From the NCBI RefSeq assembly GCF_004341395.1, contig NZ_SLXT01000006.1, forward strand, positions 1 through 64,000: a stretch of 64,000 nucleotides of DNA. The letters are read 5' to 3'. Origin of the DNA: Heliophilum fasciatum. Lineage in GTDB: Bacteria > Bacillota > Desulfitobacteriia > Heliobacteriales > Heliobacteriaceae. The position numbers were made by a program, and so were the translations under genes. The notes under the pieces were generated by a model that was given only the letters and a program-made list of their open reading frames with translations, ran no database searches and was not told the origin of the DNA. The stretch's first letter is position 1; the number at the start of each line of letters is the position of its first letter. Below are positions 35,353 through 45,400 of this stretch, one piece after another.

Positions 35353-37032
35353 TTAAAACGCAAAACGCCGGATCAAACTTAACAAGGCGCCGCTGCTGTT
35401 TTTCATCTGTTGGGCTGAAGATGCAGCGGCTTGGGTCGCCGCACTTTGATGTTGCAGCCCTTTTGCAATTCGTGATGCATCATCGGCGATTACCCGGGCA
35501 TCTTCATGGGCCTCACGTATCGAAACGGCCAGCGTGGCTGCTTCTTGTTCCAGCATGTGGGCCATTTGTCGACTGTTCGTCAAGCGCTCCATGGTCGTCG
35601 TTGTTGCTTGGGCCAATTCATCGACGTAACGAGCGACGCCCTCAATTTTGGAACTACCGGTGGTGACGGCCACATGGTTTTCATGCATCGATCCTACGGC
35701 TTCGGCGATTTGTCCGTTAATCCCTTTAAGAATGGTCATGATCTCACGGGTTGCCCGCGAGGCTTCATCTGCTAAATTATGGACTTCGCCGGCTACAACC
35801 GCAAAGCCGCGACCATGCTCGCCGGCACGCGCCGCCTCGATGGCCGCATTAAAAGCGAGCAACTGCGTTTGCGTCGCGATTCCGGTGACCGTATTGGTGA
35901 TTTGGATGATTTGTGCCGCCTGTTGTTCCAAATGCTCCATGATGGCCAGTGAACGATCGACCGAGCAACGAATCAACTGCATTTGTTCGCGCGCATCACT
36001 GGCCGCTGCTAATCCTTGCTGAACGTCGGCAGTAGCCGCTTGTCCCGCTTGCCAGGCTTCCTCGGCTAATTGGTACATTTGTTTCACCGTAGCGTTAATT
36101 TCATCGGTTCCATCCTTGGCTGCAACAAGGCGGGAACGTTGATGGGCTGTTTGTTCCGCTAGTTCTTCGACGGCCGAGCCGATTTGATCATGGGCAAAGG
36201 CGACTTCTTGGCTTGCCTCCGCTAAGCTGATGGAGGCAGACTCCACATCATGGGCGGCGCCATCGACGATGGAGAGAATTCCTTTCATTCCGATGGAGAT
36301 TTTGTTCATTTCGAGGACGATCTGACCCAGTTCATTGCGTACCGGAGGTTCAACCAGGGTTTGCAATTGTCCGCGATTGATCGCGGTTGTTGCCTGTAAG
36401 GACACCTGTAATAGGGAGCGCAGTTGACTTTGTAAACGCTGCGCCATGGCGATACTCAAGGCCAGTGCGATAAGCCATCCGATGAGGCCCAGCATCATTC
36501 CATAATCACCAACAGACATACCTGTACTGCGTAGAAAAGCGTCCCCCAGTCCGACCAATAGGGCCATCAGTGCCCATGGCGCTACGGTTGCCAACATCAA
36601 CGGTGTGGACATACTGGACATTGGGACTAACCAGCCGATGCGTAAGGTTCCGATGCGTTGGCCCTTTACAGTTACCGGTTCGCAGGCGTCAACGAGCACT
36701 TCGCCGGTATTGCGCCGGTAAACTTGAGTTAATGGAACTGCTGATTGCACCGCTGCTTTGCCAACGGGATCTAAAAAGACCATGCCCTCACGTAGACGAT
36801 TGGTATGTAAAAGACTATGACCTTGTTGATCGACGAGAACCAGATACTCGTTATTGCCCAGATAGCTATCGAAGAGATGGCGAAGTTCCTCCTCGACTGC
36901 TTCCATTGACTGGCTGTCAAGTAAAGTTTCTAACCGGCGGGCCGCCTGCGACACTGCTTGACGCGCTTTATCCACTTCCGGTCTGCTTAGGATCGCACGC
37001 TCATCCTTGTTTGGCGTAATTGGTAAGGCCAC
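35353..37032 (-). CDS. Membrane methyl-accepting chemotaxis protein
   Basis: A 559-residue chemoreceptor. The N-terminal 130 residues form a small alpha/beta, double-PAS/Cache-like sensor (YLVLVDQQGHSLLHTNRLRE) that precedes two hydrophobic helices (about 145-165 and 178-200). A HAMP-like segment and the long signalling coiled coil follow. The tip [35 protein letters not shown] matches the family, although LLAF replaces the usual LLAL. The sensor lies before both helices, which predicts an intracellular sensor unless an N-terminal helix was missed. GTG 37032 is the start, with AAGGGGGC 9 nt upstream. It is flanked by two identical tRNA-Arg genes. Confidence 0.9.
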   Translation of the reverse strand: MALPITPNKDERAILSRPEVDKARQAVSQAARRLETLLDSQSMEAVEEELRHLFDSYLGNNEYLVLVDQQGHSLLHTNRLREGMVFLDPVGKAAVQSAVPLTQVYRRNTGEVLVDACEPVTVKGQRIGTLRIGWLVPMSSMSTPLMLATVAPWALMALLVGLGDAFLRSTGMSVGDYGMMLGLIGWLIALALSIAMAQRLQSQLRSLLQVSLQATTAINRGQLQTLVEPPVRNELGQIVLEMNKISIGMKGILSIVDGAAHDVESASISLAEASQEVAFAHDQIGSAVEELAEQTAHQRSRLVAAKDGTDEINATVKQMYQLAEEAWQAGQAATADVQQGLAAASDAREQMQLIRCSVDRSLAIMEHLEQQAAQIIQITNTVTGIATQTQLLAFNAAIEAARAGEHGRGFAVVAGEVHNLADEASRATREIMTILKGINGQIAEAVGSMHENHVAVTTGSSKIEGVARYVDELAQATTTTMERLTNSRQMAHMLEQEAATLAVSIREAHEDARVIADDASRIAKGLQHQSAATQAAASSAQQMKNSSGALLSLIRRFAF

Positions 37033-37058
37033 GGGTATTCGCCCCCTTCGCTATAGGA

Positions 37059-37086
37059 TTTTGTTATGGGGTTTAGTATAACAAAA
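37059..37086. promoter_or_regulatory. Perfect 9-bp inverted repeat upstream of the chemoreceptor
   Basis: TTTTGTTAT at 37059-37067 and ATAACAAAA at 37078-37086 are exact inverted repeats 10 bp apart, 27-54 nt upstream of the start codon and overlapping a TATACT on the minus strand. Position and symmetry suggest a regulator-binding site over the promoter. Confidence 0.5.
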
Positions 37087-37168
37087 TTCGCAACCTTGAT
37101 AAACAAATTTTATTGAATTGACAAAATATTCGACCAATTATCCAAACAATTAGGTGCAAACCGACGAT

Positions 37169-37204
37169 GAAAAAAAATAAAACTCCTGTGTTCCCACAGG
37201 AGTT
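37169..37204 (-). terminator. Terminator of tRNA-Arg(ACG) copy 2
   Basis: AACTCCTGTG and CACAGGAGTT form a perfect 10-bp stem; on the minus strand the tail is T-rich. Confidence 0.9.
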
Positions 37205-37216
37205 AGATAATTCATA

Positions 37217-37293
37217 TGGCGCGCCCGAAGGGATTCGAACCCCTGACCTCTTGATTCGTAGTCAATTACTCTATCCAGCTGAGCTACGGGCGC
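37217..37293 (-). tRNA. tRNA-Arg (ACG), copy 2
   Basis: Same 77-nt sequence as copy 1, with anticodon ACG. It is followed by its own terminator and preceded by tRNA-Ser(GCU) on the same strand. Confidence 0.97.
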
Positions 37294-37306
37294 ATGATTG
37301 GTTCGG

Positions 37307-37401
37307 TGGCGGAGAGAGCGGGATTCGAACCCGCGACACGAGTTTAAGCCCGTGTAATCGCTTAGCAGGCGACCGCCTTCGACCTACTCGGCCATCTCTC
37401 C
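37307..37401 (-). tRNA. tRNA-Ser (GCU)
   Basis: A 95-nt type II tRNA with acceptor GGAGAGA/TCTCTCC, discriminator G and encoded CCA. The anticodon region CCTGCTAAG gives GCT, reading AGC and AGU. Confidence 0.96.
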
Positions 37402-37549
37402 ACATGACGACAAGCTTGTCTAAGCGGCTATCACCTTGCCGCGAATAACAGTATACTCCGAAAAAGGGGAAAAAGCAAGCAGCATTTTGCTTCCTGCTTT
37501 TGTACGGACTTTGGCATTTTGGATCATTTTAACCTGTTTCCGATTTGAT

Positions 37550-38137
37550 TCATGCTTGTTGCTGTTCCGTGTAGCGCAGTTCCAGTTCTACGATTTGAAT
37601 AATTTTTTCCCGTTGTGCCGGTGTCAAACGCCCCTCTAAACAATAATCCAAGGCATAGCGCGGATTTTTCAGTAATCGTAGTTTTTCCTCCAAGTGCTGC
37701 AGTTGACTCAGCAATTGGAGGAGGTTTTCCTCTAAACGGTGTAGTGGGTTATTGCTGGAGGATAGTTGTTCTCGGGAGAGGACTCCTTCCGGTTTGACTG
37801 TAGGCGAATTAGTAAAAGCAGCAAATGAATTTATCGACCTCTCTGGTGGATGCAAAGGCATCACGGTGGTTTGTCGATGGGGGATAGGCGATATCGGTTG
37901 TGTTTCTTTGGAACGGGGTTCTTGGGTATCAAAGAAACCGGCCCGTGTATAAAGCATTTCCAGTGAGAGATCAAACTCCAGCGCGATCTTTTGAAGCAAG
38001 CTAACCGTCAATTTGCGTTCGCTTTTGGCGATGCGTGAAATTAAACTCGTAGAGACGCCGAGGCGTTTGGCCATCTCCACCTGGGTCAATCCGGTGTCTT
38101 GTAATAGCCAATGAATAAGCTCGCTGTGATTATTCAT
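37550..38137 (-). CDS. XRE-family transcriptional regulator
   Basis: A 195-residue DNA-binding protein. The N-terminal helix-turn-helix (residues about 8-60, LTQVEMAKRLGVSTSLISRI then LTVSLLQKIALEFDLSL) is of the Cro/C1 type. The middle is Pro/Ser-rich. The C-terminus contains a leucine-rich helix (LEENLLQLLSQLQHLEEKLR), likely a coiled-coil dimer element, then LTPAQREKIIQIVELELRY. ATG 38137 is chosen because the HTH starts there and GGAAGGA lies about 12 nt upstream. A nearby target is not evident. Confidence 0.85.
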   Translation of the reverse strand: MNNHSELIHWLLQDTGLTQVEMAKRLGVSTSLISRIAKSERKLTVSLLQKIALEFDLSLEMLYTRAGFFDTQEPRSKETQPISPIPHRQTTVMPLHPPERSINSFAAFTNSPTVKPEGVLSREQLSSSNNPLHRLEENLLQLLSQLQHLEEKLRLLKNPRYALDYCLEGRLTPAQREKIIQIVELELRYTEQQQA

Positions 38138-38556
38138 AGTGATTGCGGATCCTTCCATAGTCAGTTTGTGGCGGCGATTTTCTTCTTGTGGTAGGGCTTC
38201 ATGCCTTGATTTTAGTCTAATCTTCGGTTTACCCGATGTCAATCCAGTCTGACGGATACGTATCTTTTTTTGAGCGTGGTCTTTTTGACAAAAAGTAAAA
38301 ACCACTATACGTTATGACGATTTGTCGATTTGCTGGAGCTTTAAAGATAATACAGAGATTTCGTAACGATACTAAATACACTATATTTAATATTAGAAGT
38401 AGATGTTCATTGATTAATAAATTTGGTCCTGTATCTGAGCAAAGAAGTGTTCAATAAGGACACTGGAATTGACATCCAATTGGTAATTGGCTAAAATAAT
38501 CGTATTGATGGAGAGTATATCCTGTAAATATAGCAAAAAATAAAATACAAACACTA
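38138..38556. other. Intergenic region upstream of the XRE regulator
   Basis: It holds the perfect palindrome GATACGTATC at 38254-38263 and the symmetric CTTTTTGACAAAAAG at 38281-38295, which includes a consensus TTGACA. Both are candidate operator or promoter elements of the regulator. Sequence to 38556 is AT-rich with no supported gene; an open frame at 38451-38753 overlaps the next gene and has no ribosome-binding site. Confidence 0.5.
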
Positions 38557-38952
38557 TCAACGGCGTTGCTTCGATGAATTCCTTTTGCGTGGTAAGTCAA
38601 GTGCTTCAAGTATGCAATAAAAAGCGACAACTGTAAGGCCCCAATCGCGATAAATATAGGCATCGGAACAACGCGCTCTCCATTTATTGAGGTAGGAGCG
38701 TTGTTGTATTGTGTCCATTTTATCAAATTCGTCAAATGAGGCCATGGAATCATTTAAATAGTAAACACTGACGGGGCTGGGGCGTTTATATTTGCGACGT
38801 TCTTCTTTGGATAATAGATCCAGGGGTGTGCGCATGGACCGAACCCGGCCGGTCCTACTGGCACGGCACATCACGCCACGACCGGCTTTGCGCTTTTCTG
38901 AATGATCTTTTAATAAAAGCTGCTCAATCCAATGACTGGATTTGTGACTCAT
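38557..38952 (-). CDS. Hypothetical protein (131 aa)
   Basis: A basic 131-residue protein. GGAGG lies 8 nt before ATG 38952, a strong site that supports the gene. The first half is rich in Arg and Lys (KDHSEKRKAGRGVMCRASRT), and the second half (VYYLNDSMASFDEFDKMDTI..RSYLNKWRARCSDAYIYRDWG) looks globular and partly helical. No family is recognised. It is isolated, with long flanking intergenic regions. Confidence 0.7.
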   Translation of the reverse strand: MSHKSSHWIEQLLLKDHSEKRKAGRGVMCRASRTGRVRSMRTPLDLLSKEERRKYKRPSPVSVYYLNDSMASFDEFDKMDTIQQRSYLNKWRARCSDAYIYRDWGLTVVAFYCILEALDLPRKRNSSKQRR

Positions 38953-39411
38953 AGGGACGCCTCCAAATTGATAGATTAACAAGAGTAATCCTGCGAAAAA
39001 CAAGGGTTGAAATACATAAAAAGAGAATAGGTAATAAACAAAGAACTTAAAGATTAGGTTCTAGACCGTAAGATAAATTCTATTTAAAAATTGATTGGGC
39101 TTGTATCCTTGATAAGGGAGAACGTATAATAATTATATGTTTAATTGCCAAAATTATACCTGCTTTTTAGATGCATAGGTTGTGGTTTGCCCAGTTTGTG
39201 CTCTTGCAATAAATAGTAATTAACCAGGTGTAGGAATCGATAGAATCACTAGGATGCGGGGGGAGGTATGTGGAACGATTGATTCAGTTAAAAACGCGCC
39301 TGGGTTAGGAATGTTTTCGATATTTACGAAATGAAGCTGAGCGTCTTGTCCACAATATATAATGATGTTCCTTGTCCTGGGTGCAGGTCAAAAATTTTCA
39401 GGAGGTGTTGA
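38953..39411. other. Long leader region upstream of the giant SLH protein
   Basis: No supported gene is seen. TATAAT at 39358-39363 may be a -10 element, but its -35 is poor. A GGGGGAGG at about 39258-39265 precedes GTG and a 12-codon open frame (VERLIQLKTRLG), which could be a leader peptide or chance. Confidence 0.4.
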
Positions 39412-42400
39412 ATGTTGGTATCCCGTTTCCTGCAAAAACGGATTCGGCAAAGGAATCGTTTCATCCAAGTCTTCGTAGCTAGTTTGTTTATATTTCTGAC
39501 GGCAATTGCCGGAGCTACTAATTATGCGTACGCTGAAGGTAGTAAGGAGTTAAACCAGTATGGAGGGAATCGGCCATTTATCGAATGGACATCTCAAAAA
39601 TTAGCTGGAACTGAAATTACGCGACAGACGACCTTCAATGTCTATGCGAAGGCGGGGGAAACCATATATTTGGGTTCCAGTGTTTCCGATTCCAGCGACT
39701 CAAAAGATATTGTGGTAACGAGTCCGACGAATACAACCCACGTCTTTGATGTTATCAATAACGGTACTGGATTTATCGGAACTCTTGCACAGGAGCAAAA
39801 TGGCCCCTTGCCTAATCCCGGCGGGTACAATCCCCATAAGATTGAAGTAACAGAAACGGGATGGTGGAAGGTTGAGTTTCATGCAAAAGGTACAGGAAGC
39901 CCGCCTAAAACAGAACACAATGCATTCCCTGATTTAGCATCTCAAGGATCGGGAATCGCGGCTTGGGATATAACGGTTCGAGATAGCGCAGGAACTACAA
40001 AACCGGGGCGTACCTTTGCTTGGTATATCGCCATTAACATGGGCAAGGCAGGTTCTAAACTTAACTCGAAGGTTTATGTGCTAACGAAAGACGGCTATCA
40101 ATATCTAACAGATTTAAACGGTATCGATCCCCAAGTGTTTATCTTTTATTCAAATAACCGTGGTTACATAGACAAGACCAATGGTGCGACCCTGTACCAC
40201 TCGAGGATAATAAGCGAGGATAATTATAATCCCAGCGATAATCTCGATTTTTTATATCCGAGTGATAAGGATATAGCGCCGAATATTACCCATCGCGTAT
40301 TTCTTAATAAACCGAGTAATGATTTGCCGCTCGATGTCCCGACAACAGCAACACCGCCGCCTACATCGTCGAATCTCACTTTTGTTAACGATCAGGCACT
40401 TGCAGAACCGGCCATTGTCGGTAAAGGCGGAGTGTTTCAATTCGAAACAAAAAGCGAGACAGAAAATAGTTCAGGGACATATCAATTAATTATCGATACT
40501 ACTGATAGCGCAGGCACTGGTGGGCCTGACGGTAAGTTTGACGCAACAAGAGATGTAGTGTTGGAAAACTACTCCTTATTGGGGACAACCGTCGTCCCGT
40601 GGAACGGCAAAGATAAAAATCGAAAGAATGTTCCTTCCGGAACCTATCAAGCCCGCTTGGTCATACGGGGCGGAGAATACCATTTTCCCATGCTCGATGT
40701 GGAAAACGCAGAAAATGGCATTAAAATTTCATTAGAAAACGCTCCAAAGTCTTACCCAGAGGGGTATTCAGCAACAACGATCTATTATAATGACGAATTT
40801 TATTATACAGCTAACGGCACCCCCATTGACCTTTCCGGAGGCGGGACAGCCCCCGTACCATTGAATGCCGCCAATGGTGTAGATAGCAGCAATGGTGCGC
40901 ACGCCTTTTCCGGCGGATTCGGTGATAATGTAGGCATTGATTCATGGACCAATTTCCCCGGCGAACCGCTGTTTCTAACGATTACGATTGTCAATAAAGT
41001 AACCGGTAATCTCTTTATTGACGCTAACGGAGACGGGAAACAAGATCCTTCTGAAGAGGGCTTACCTGGAATTGAGATCACCATTACGGACGCCGACGGT
41101 CCCAAGACGGTAACGACTGATGCAGAAGGTAATTATTCGGTCACAGTCGTTCCCGGCCCGGTGGAAGTTAAAGTCGGCGATGTCAGTTCCAACTATACCC
41201 GGACAACCGGTGATCTTACGCAGACACTGAACATCCCCAACAATGACAACGGCCAAGCTGCCGCAGTCGGCTTTCAACCTTCCAAAATGATCAGCACAGC
41301 ACCGGCGGCAATAACGGTGCCTAATGGAACACCCATCGATACGGCAAAAACAAAACTGGGCACAACGGTAAAAGTCACCTTATCGAATGGCAGCACGATC
41401 GATGTACCCATCACCTGGAGTGCCGATTCCAAGCCAGCCTATAACGGCACAGTGGCGGGCGATTATGTCTTTGACGGTACCTTCGGAACCTTGCCGGATG
41501 GTGTCATCAATACCGATAATGTACCTGCACCGCCAGGAACGGTGACAGTCGACAGGCGCCCGGAAGCGACGTTCAATCCGCTGGATGACTCGACTGATGT
41601 CAGCGTAGATACGAATCTGGTTATGACCTTTGACAAAGCAGTCAATGCCGTGAGCGGCAAGACCATAGCAATCTACAAAGCATCCAATGACGAACTCTTA
41701 GAAAGCATTACGTTGGAAGATGCACGTGTCACCGTCAACGACAAGGTCGTGACGATTAACCCGGACAATACGATGGAAGACCTGACCGAATACTATGTAA
41801 AGATTGAAGCCGGGGCATTTATTGACGGAGCGAACAACCCTTATGGCGGCATCGCCGATAAAACAAGCTGGAATTTTACGACAGGTGACGAAAACGCTCC
41901 AACGGCAACCTTTACGCCGGCGGATAACTCAACCGGTGTCAGTGTAACGACCAAATTGGTCATGACGTTTAATGAAGCAGTGACAGCCAAACCCGATAAG
42001 ACGATCAACATCTACAAAGCATCCAATGACGATTTGGTGGAAAGTATCCATGCTGATGACAGTCAGGTTGTCATCAGCGATAACGGAACAATCGTGACCA
42101 TCACCCTAACAGATCCATTACGCAGTTTGACCGAATACTACGTGCAGGTTGACGCTGACGCTTTTGCGGACAGGGCTAACAACCCCTATAGCGGCATTAA
42201 TGACAAAACGAGTTGGAGTTTTACCACGGCCGATGTAAACGCCCCGACGGCAACCTTCACACCGGCTGATGACGCAACTGATGTACCTGTGACGACCGAT
42301 CTGGTCATCACCTTCAATGAAGCAGTAACAACCGTACCCAACAAGACCATTAAGATCTATCAAGCATCCAATAACAACCTAGTGGAAAGCATTTCTGTGA

Positions 42401-45400
42401 ATGACAGTCAAGTTGCCATTGACGATACTAAAACGAAAGTAACCGTTACCCTGAGTGACCCGCTGAACAGCTTTACGGAATATTATGTGCAGATTGAAGC
42501 GGGCGCTTTTGAAGATGACTCGAACAATCCCTACAGCGGCATCGCTGATAACACCAGTTGGAGCTTTACCACCGGCGACGGGGCGGCTCCGACGGCGACG
42601 TTCAGTCCAGAAGATAACTCGACCGGCGTCAGTGTAACGACGGACTTGAACATCACCTTTAATGAAGCAGTAACGGCCGTACCTAACAAGACCATCAAGA
42701 TCTATCAATCATCTAATGACAAATTAGTGGAAAGCATTCCTGTGAATGACGATCAAGTTGTCATTAGTGATGACAAAACGAAGGTAACCGTTAAACTGAG
42801 TGACCCGCTGAATAGCTCTACGGAATATTATGTGCAGATTGAAGCGGGTGCTTTTGAAGACGACTCAAACAATTCCTACATCGGCATTAATGACAAAACG
42901 AGTTGGAGTTTTACCACGGCCGATGTGGGTGCCCCAACCGCAACCTTCACGCCGGTCGATGAATCGACCAATGTGCCTGTGACGACCGACCTGGTCATGA
43001 CGTTTAATGAAGCAGTAACGGCCGTACCCAATAAGACCATCAAGATCTATCAAGCATCCAATGACGACCTAGCGGAAAGCATTTTTGTAGACAGCAGCCA
43101 AGTCGTTATCAGTGATAACGAAACGAAGTTCACCGTCACTTTAAGTAACCCGCTTGATAGCTTAACGAGATACTATGTGCAAGTAGAAGCTGGTGCTTTT
43201 GTCGACGGGGCCAATAACCCTTACAGCGGTATTGATGACAAAACTACATGGAATTTTACTACAGCCGATAGCAAGGCTCCGACGCCAGAATTCAGCCCGC
43301 CCGATAACGCAACCAATGTCAGTGTAACGACCGATTTGGTTATCACTTTCAATGAAGCGGTGACAGCCGAACCCGGCAAGACGATCGCGATTTATAAGCA
43401 GGATGATGGCAGCTTATTTGAAAGTATCTCTGTAGATGACAACAAGCGGGTCAGCATCAGCCCTAACGGTACGCAAGTGACGATTAACCCGAATGGAAAT
43501 CTGGAAGGGTTGACCAAATACTACGTGCAGATTGATGCAGGAGCCTTTGTTGACGATGCGGGCAATGCCTATGCTGGAATCGCTGATAATACCAGTTGGA
43601 ATTTTACTACCGCTGACACATCAGCACTGACAGCAACATTCACTCCCGTTGATAATGCCACCGATGTTAGCATGGACACGAACTTGACGATGACCTTTAA
43701 TCGACCGGTAACGGCAGTGAACGGGAACATCGAAATCTATGCTGCGTCTAGTGACTCCCTTTTTGAAAGTATTCCGATAGGTGACCCACGGGTCAGTATT
43801 GATGGCGGGGGCAAGCAGGTCACAGTTAATCCAAATGGAATACTAAAACCCTTAACTGAATATTATGTGCACATTGCAGCCGGTGCTTTTGTTGACGGAT
43901 TAAACAATTCCTACGCAGGGATTACCGATAATGAAAGCTGGAGCTTTACAACAACCGGCGCGAAAATGACACTCAGTGCAAACCCTCCGGAAATTGTTGG
44001 TGATGGCGTATCAACATCTACGTTGAAGGCAATCGTAAAAACACAAGCTGGAGTCCCGTTAGAGAATATTAAAGTAACATTCGCGCTTACAGATCTTTCC
44101 CTCGCTACGTTAGGTAGCACGGAAGCCATTACCGATGCAAATGGCGAAGTCGAAATCACATTGACGGCTAAGGATCGCAGCGGTACTACTGATCCTGTTC
44201 TAGGTGAAATTGTTGTAACGGCTGCCGATCCGAGCAACAGCGCTTATGCCCAAGAAAGCGTCTTTGTAAAGTTCTATCCACCGTCGGTTCGGGGTAGTGT
44301 TCGCGATAATAATAAAGGAACAATCGTACCAAATGCGACAGTAATTGTCAGTACAGATGGATTCCAAAAAACCGTACAAACAGACGGAAATGGCAATTAC
44401 TACGTGGTCGTACCTTGGAGCAACACTGATTATGATGTGACTGTTCGATACACGCAACACATAACCCAAGATGGCAATATAATCCCGGTGGACGTGGAAA
44501 CTAATCAAATTGCACCGGTTGGTAAAATCACAGGGGCTAAAAATGAGATATTCACCGCGACGAAAAGACTAAGCTTCCAACTGTATCAAATGGATAAAGG
44601 ATCCACCACCTCAGCTAGAAAGATTACCAATACCTCGGGATTCACGCTGAAAATTTTGAATGGGCAAGAAGAGAAAAAGACTGCTACACGTGATGAAAGA
44701 GGTAACTTCCTGGTGGATGTGGATGACCTCGCGCCAGGAACCTATGACGCTATCTTAACCTTTCAATCGGGCGATCAAACACTAGCTGGACAAAAAATGA
44801 AAATAACTGTCACAGAAGTAGATGGAGAATTAGCGGTCCAGACGATACTCATCGACCCCTTTGGAACTGTGAGGGATCGCAAAACAAAACAAGTTATCCC
44901 GGGCGTTCAGCTCAAATTGCATTGGGCGGCTACCCCGCTTAACGGTTTATCTGGTCGCATGCCTGGGGAACTTCCTCAATTCCCCGATCATCCATGGGCC
45001 ACCAACGATAACCAAAACCCACAATCCACAGATAACGCAGGCTACTATGCGTGGATGGTCTTCCCTAACGGAGATTACTACATCACCGCTACTAAAGACG
45101 GTTACGAAAACTACGACAGCCGTAAAGAAGGACGCAATGTAGGTAATCTAACCGATGACAGTTACATTCAAAATGGAATCATTCATATTGGTAATACCAT
45201 TATGAATTATGATTTCGAAATGACCCCGATAACCAATAGCGGCGGCGACGGCGGTGGCGGCGACCCCTGGGGAATGGATGAGATCCGCATTCCGGCAGCG
45301 GAAGTGGACAATGTAACCATACCCAAGCAGCCCGAGTGGGATATCGTTCCCGTGATCAATGCTCCGCAAGGGTACCCTGTTCAAGTCACCATCGACAAAA

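Noticed and set aside
38451-38753. Minus-strand open frame of 100 codons
   Set aside because: It overlaps the better supported 131-residue gene in another frame and has no ribosome-binding site.
39266-39304. Leader peptide before the giant SLH gene
   Set aside because: Twelve codons with GGAGG only 3 nt from GTG; it could be chance and no regulatory fold was recognised around it.
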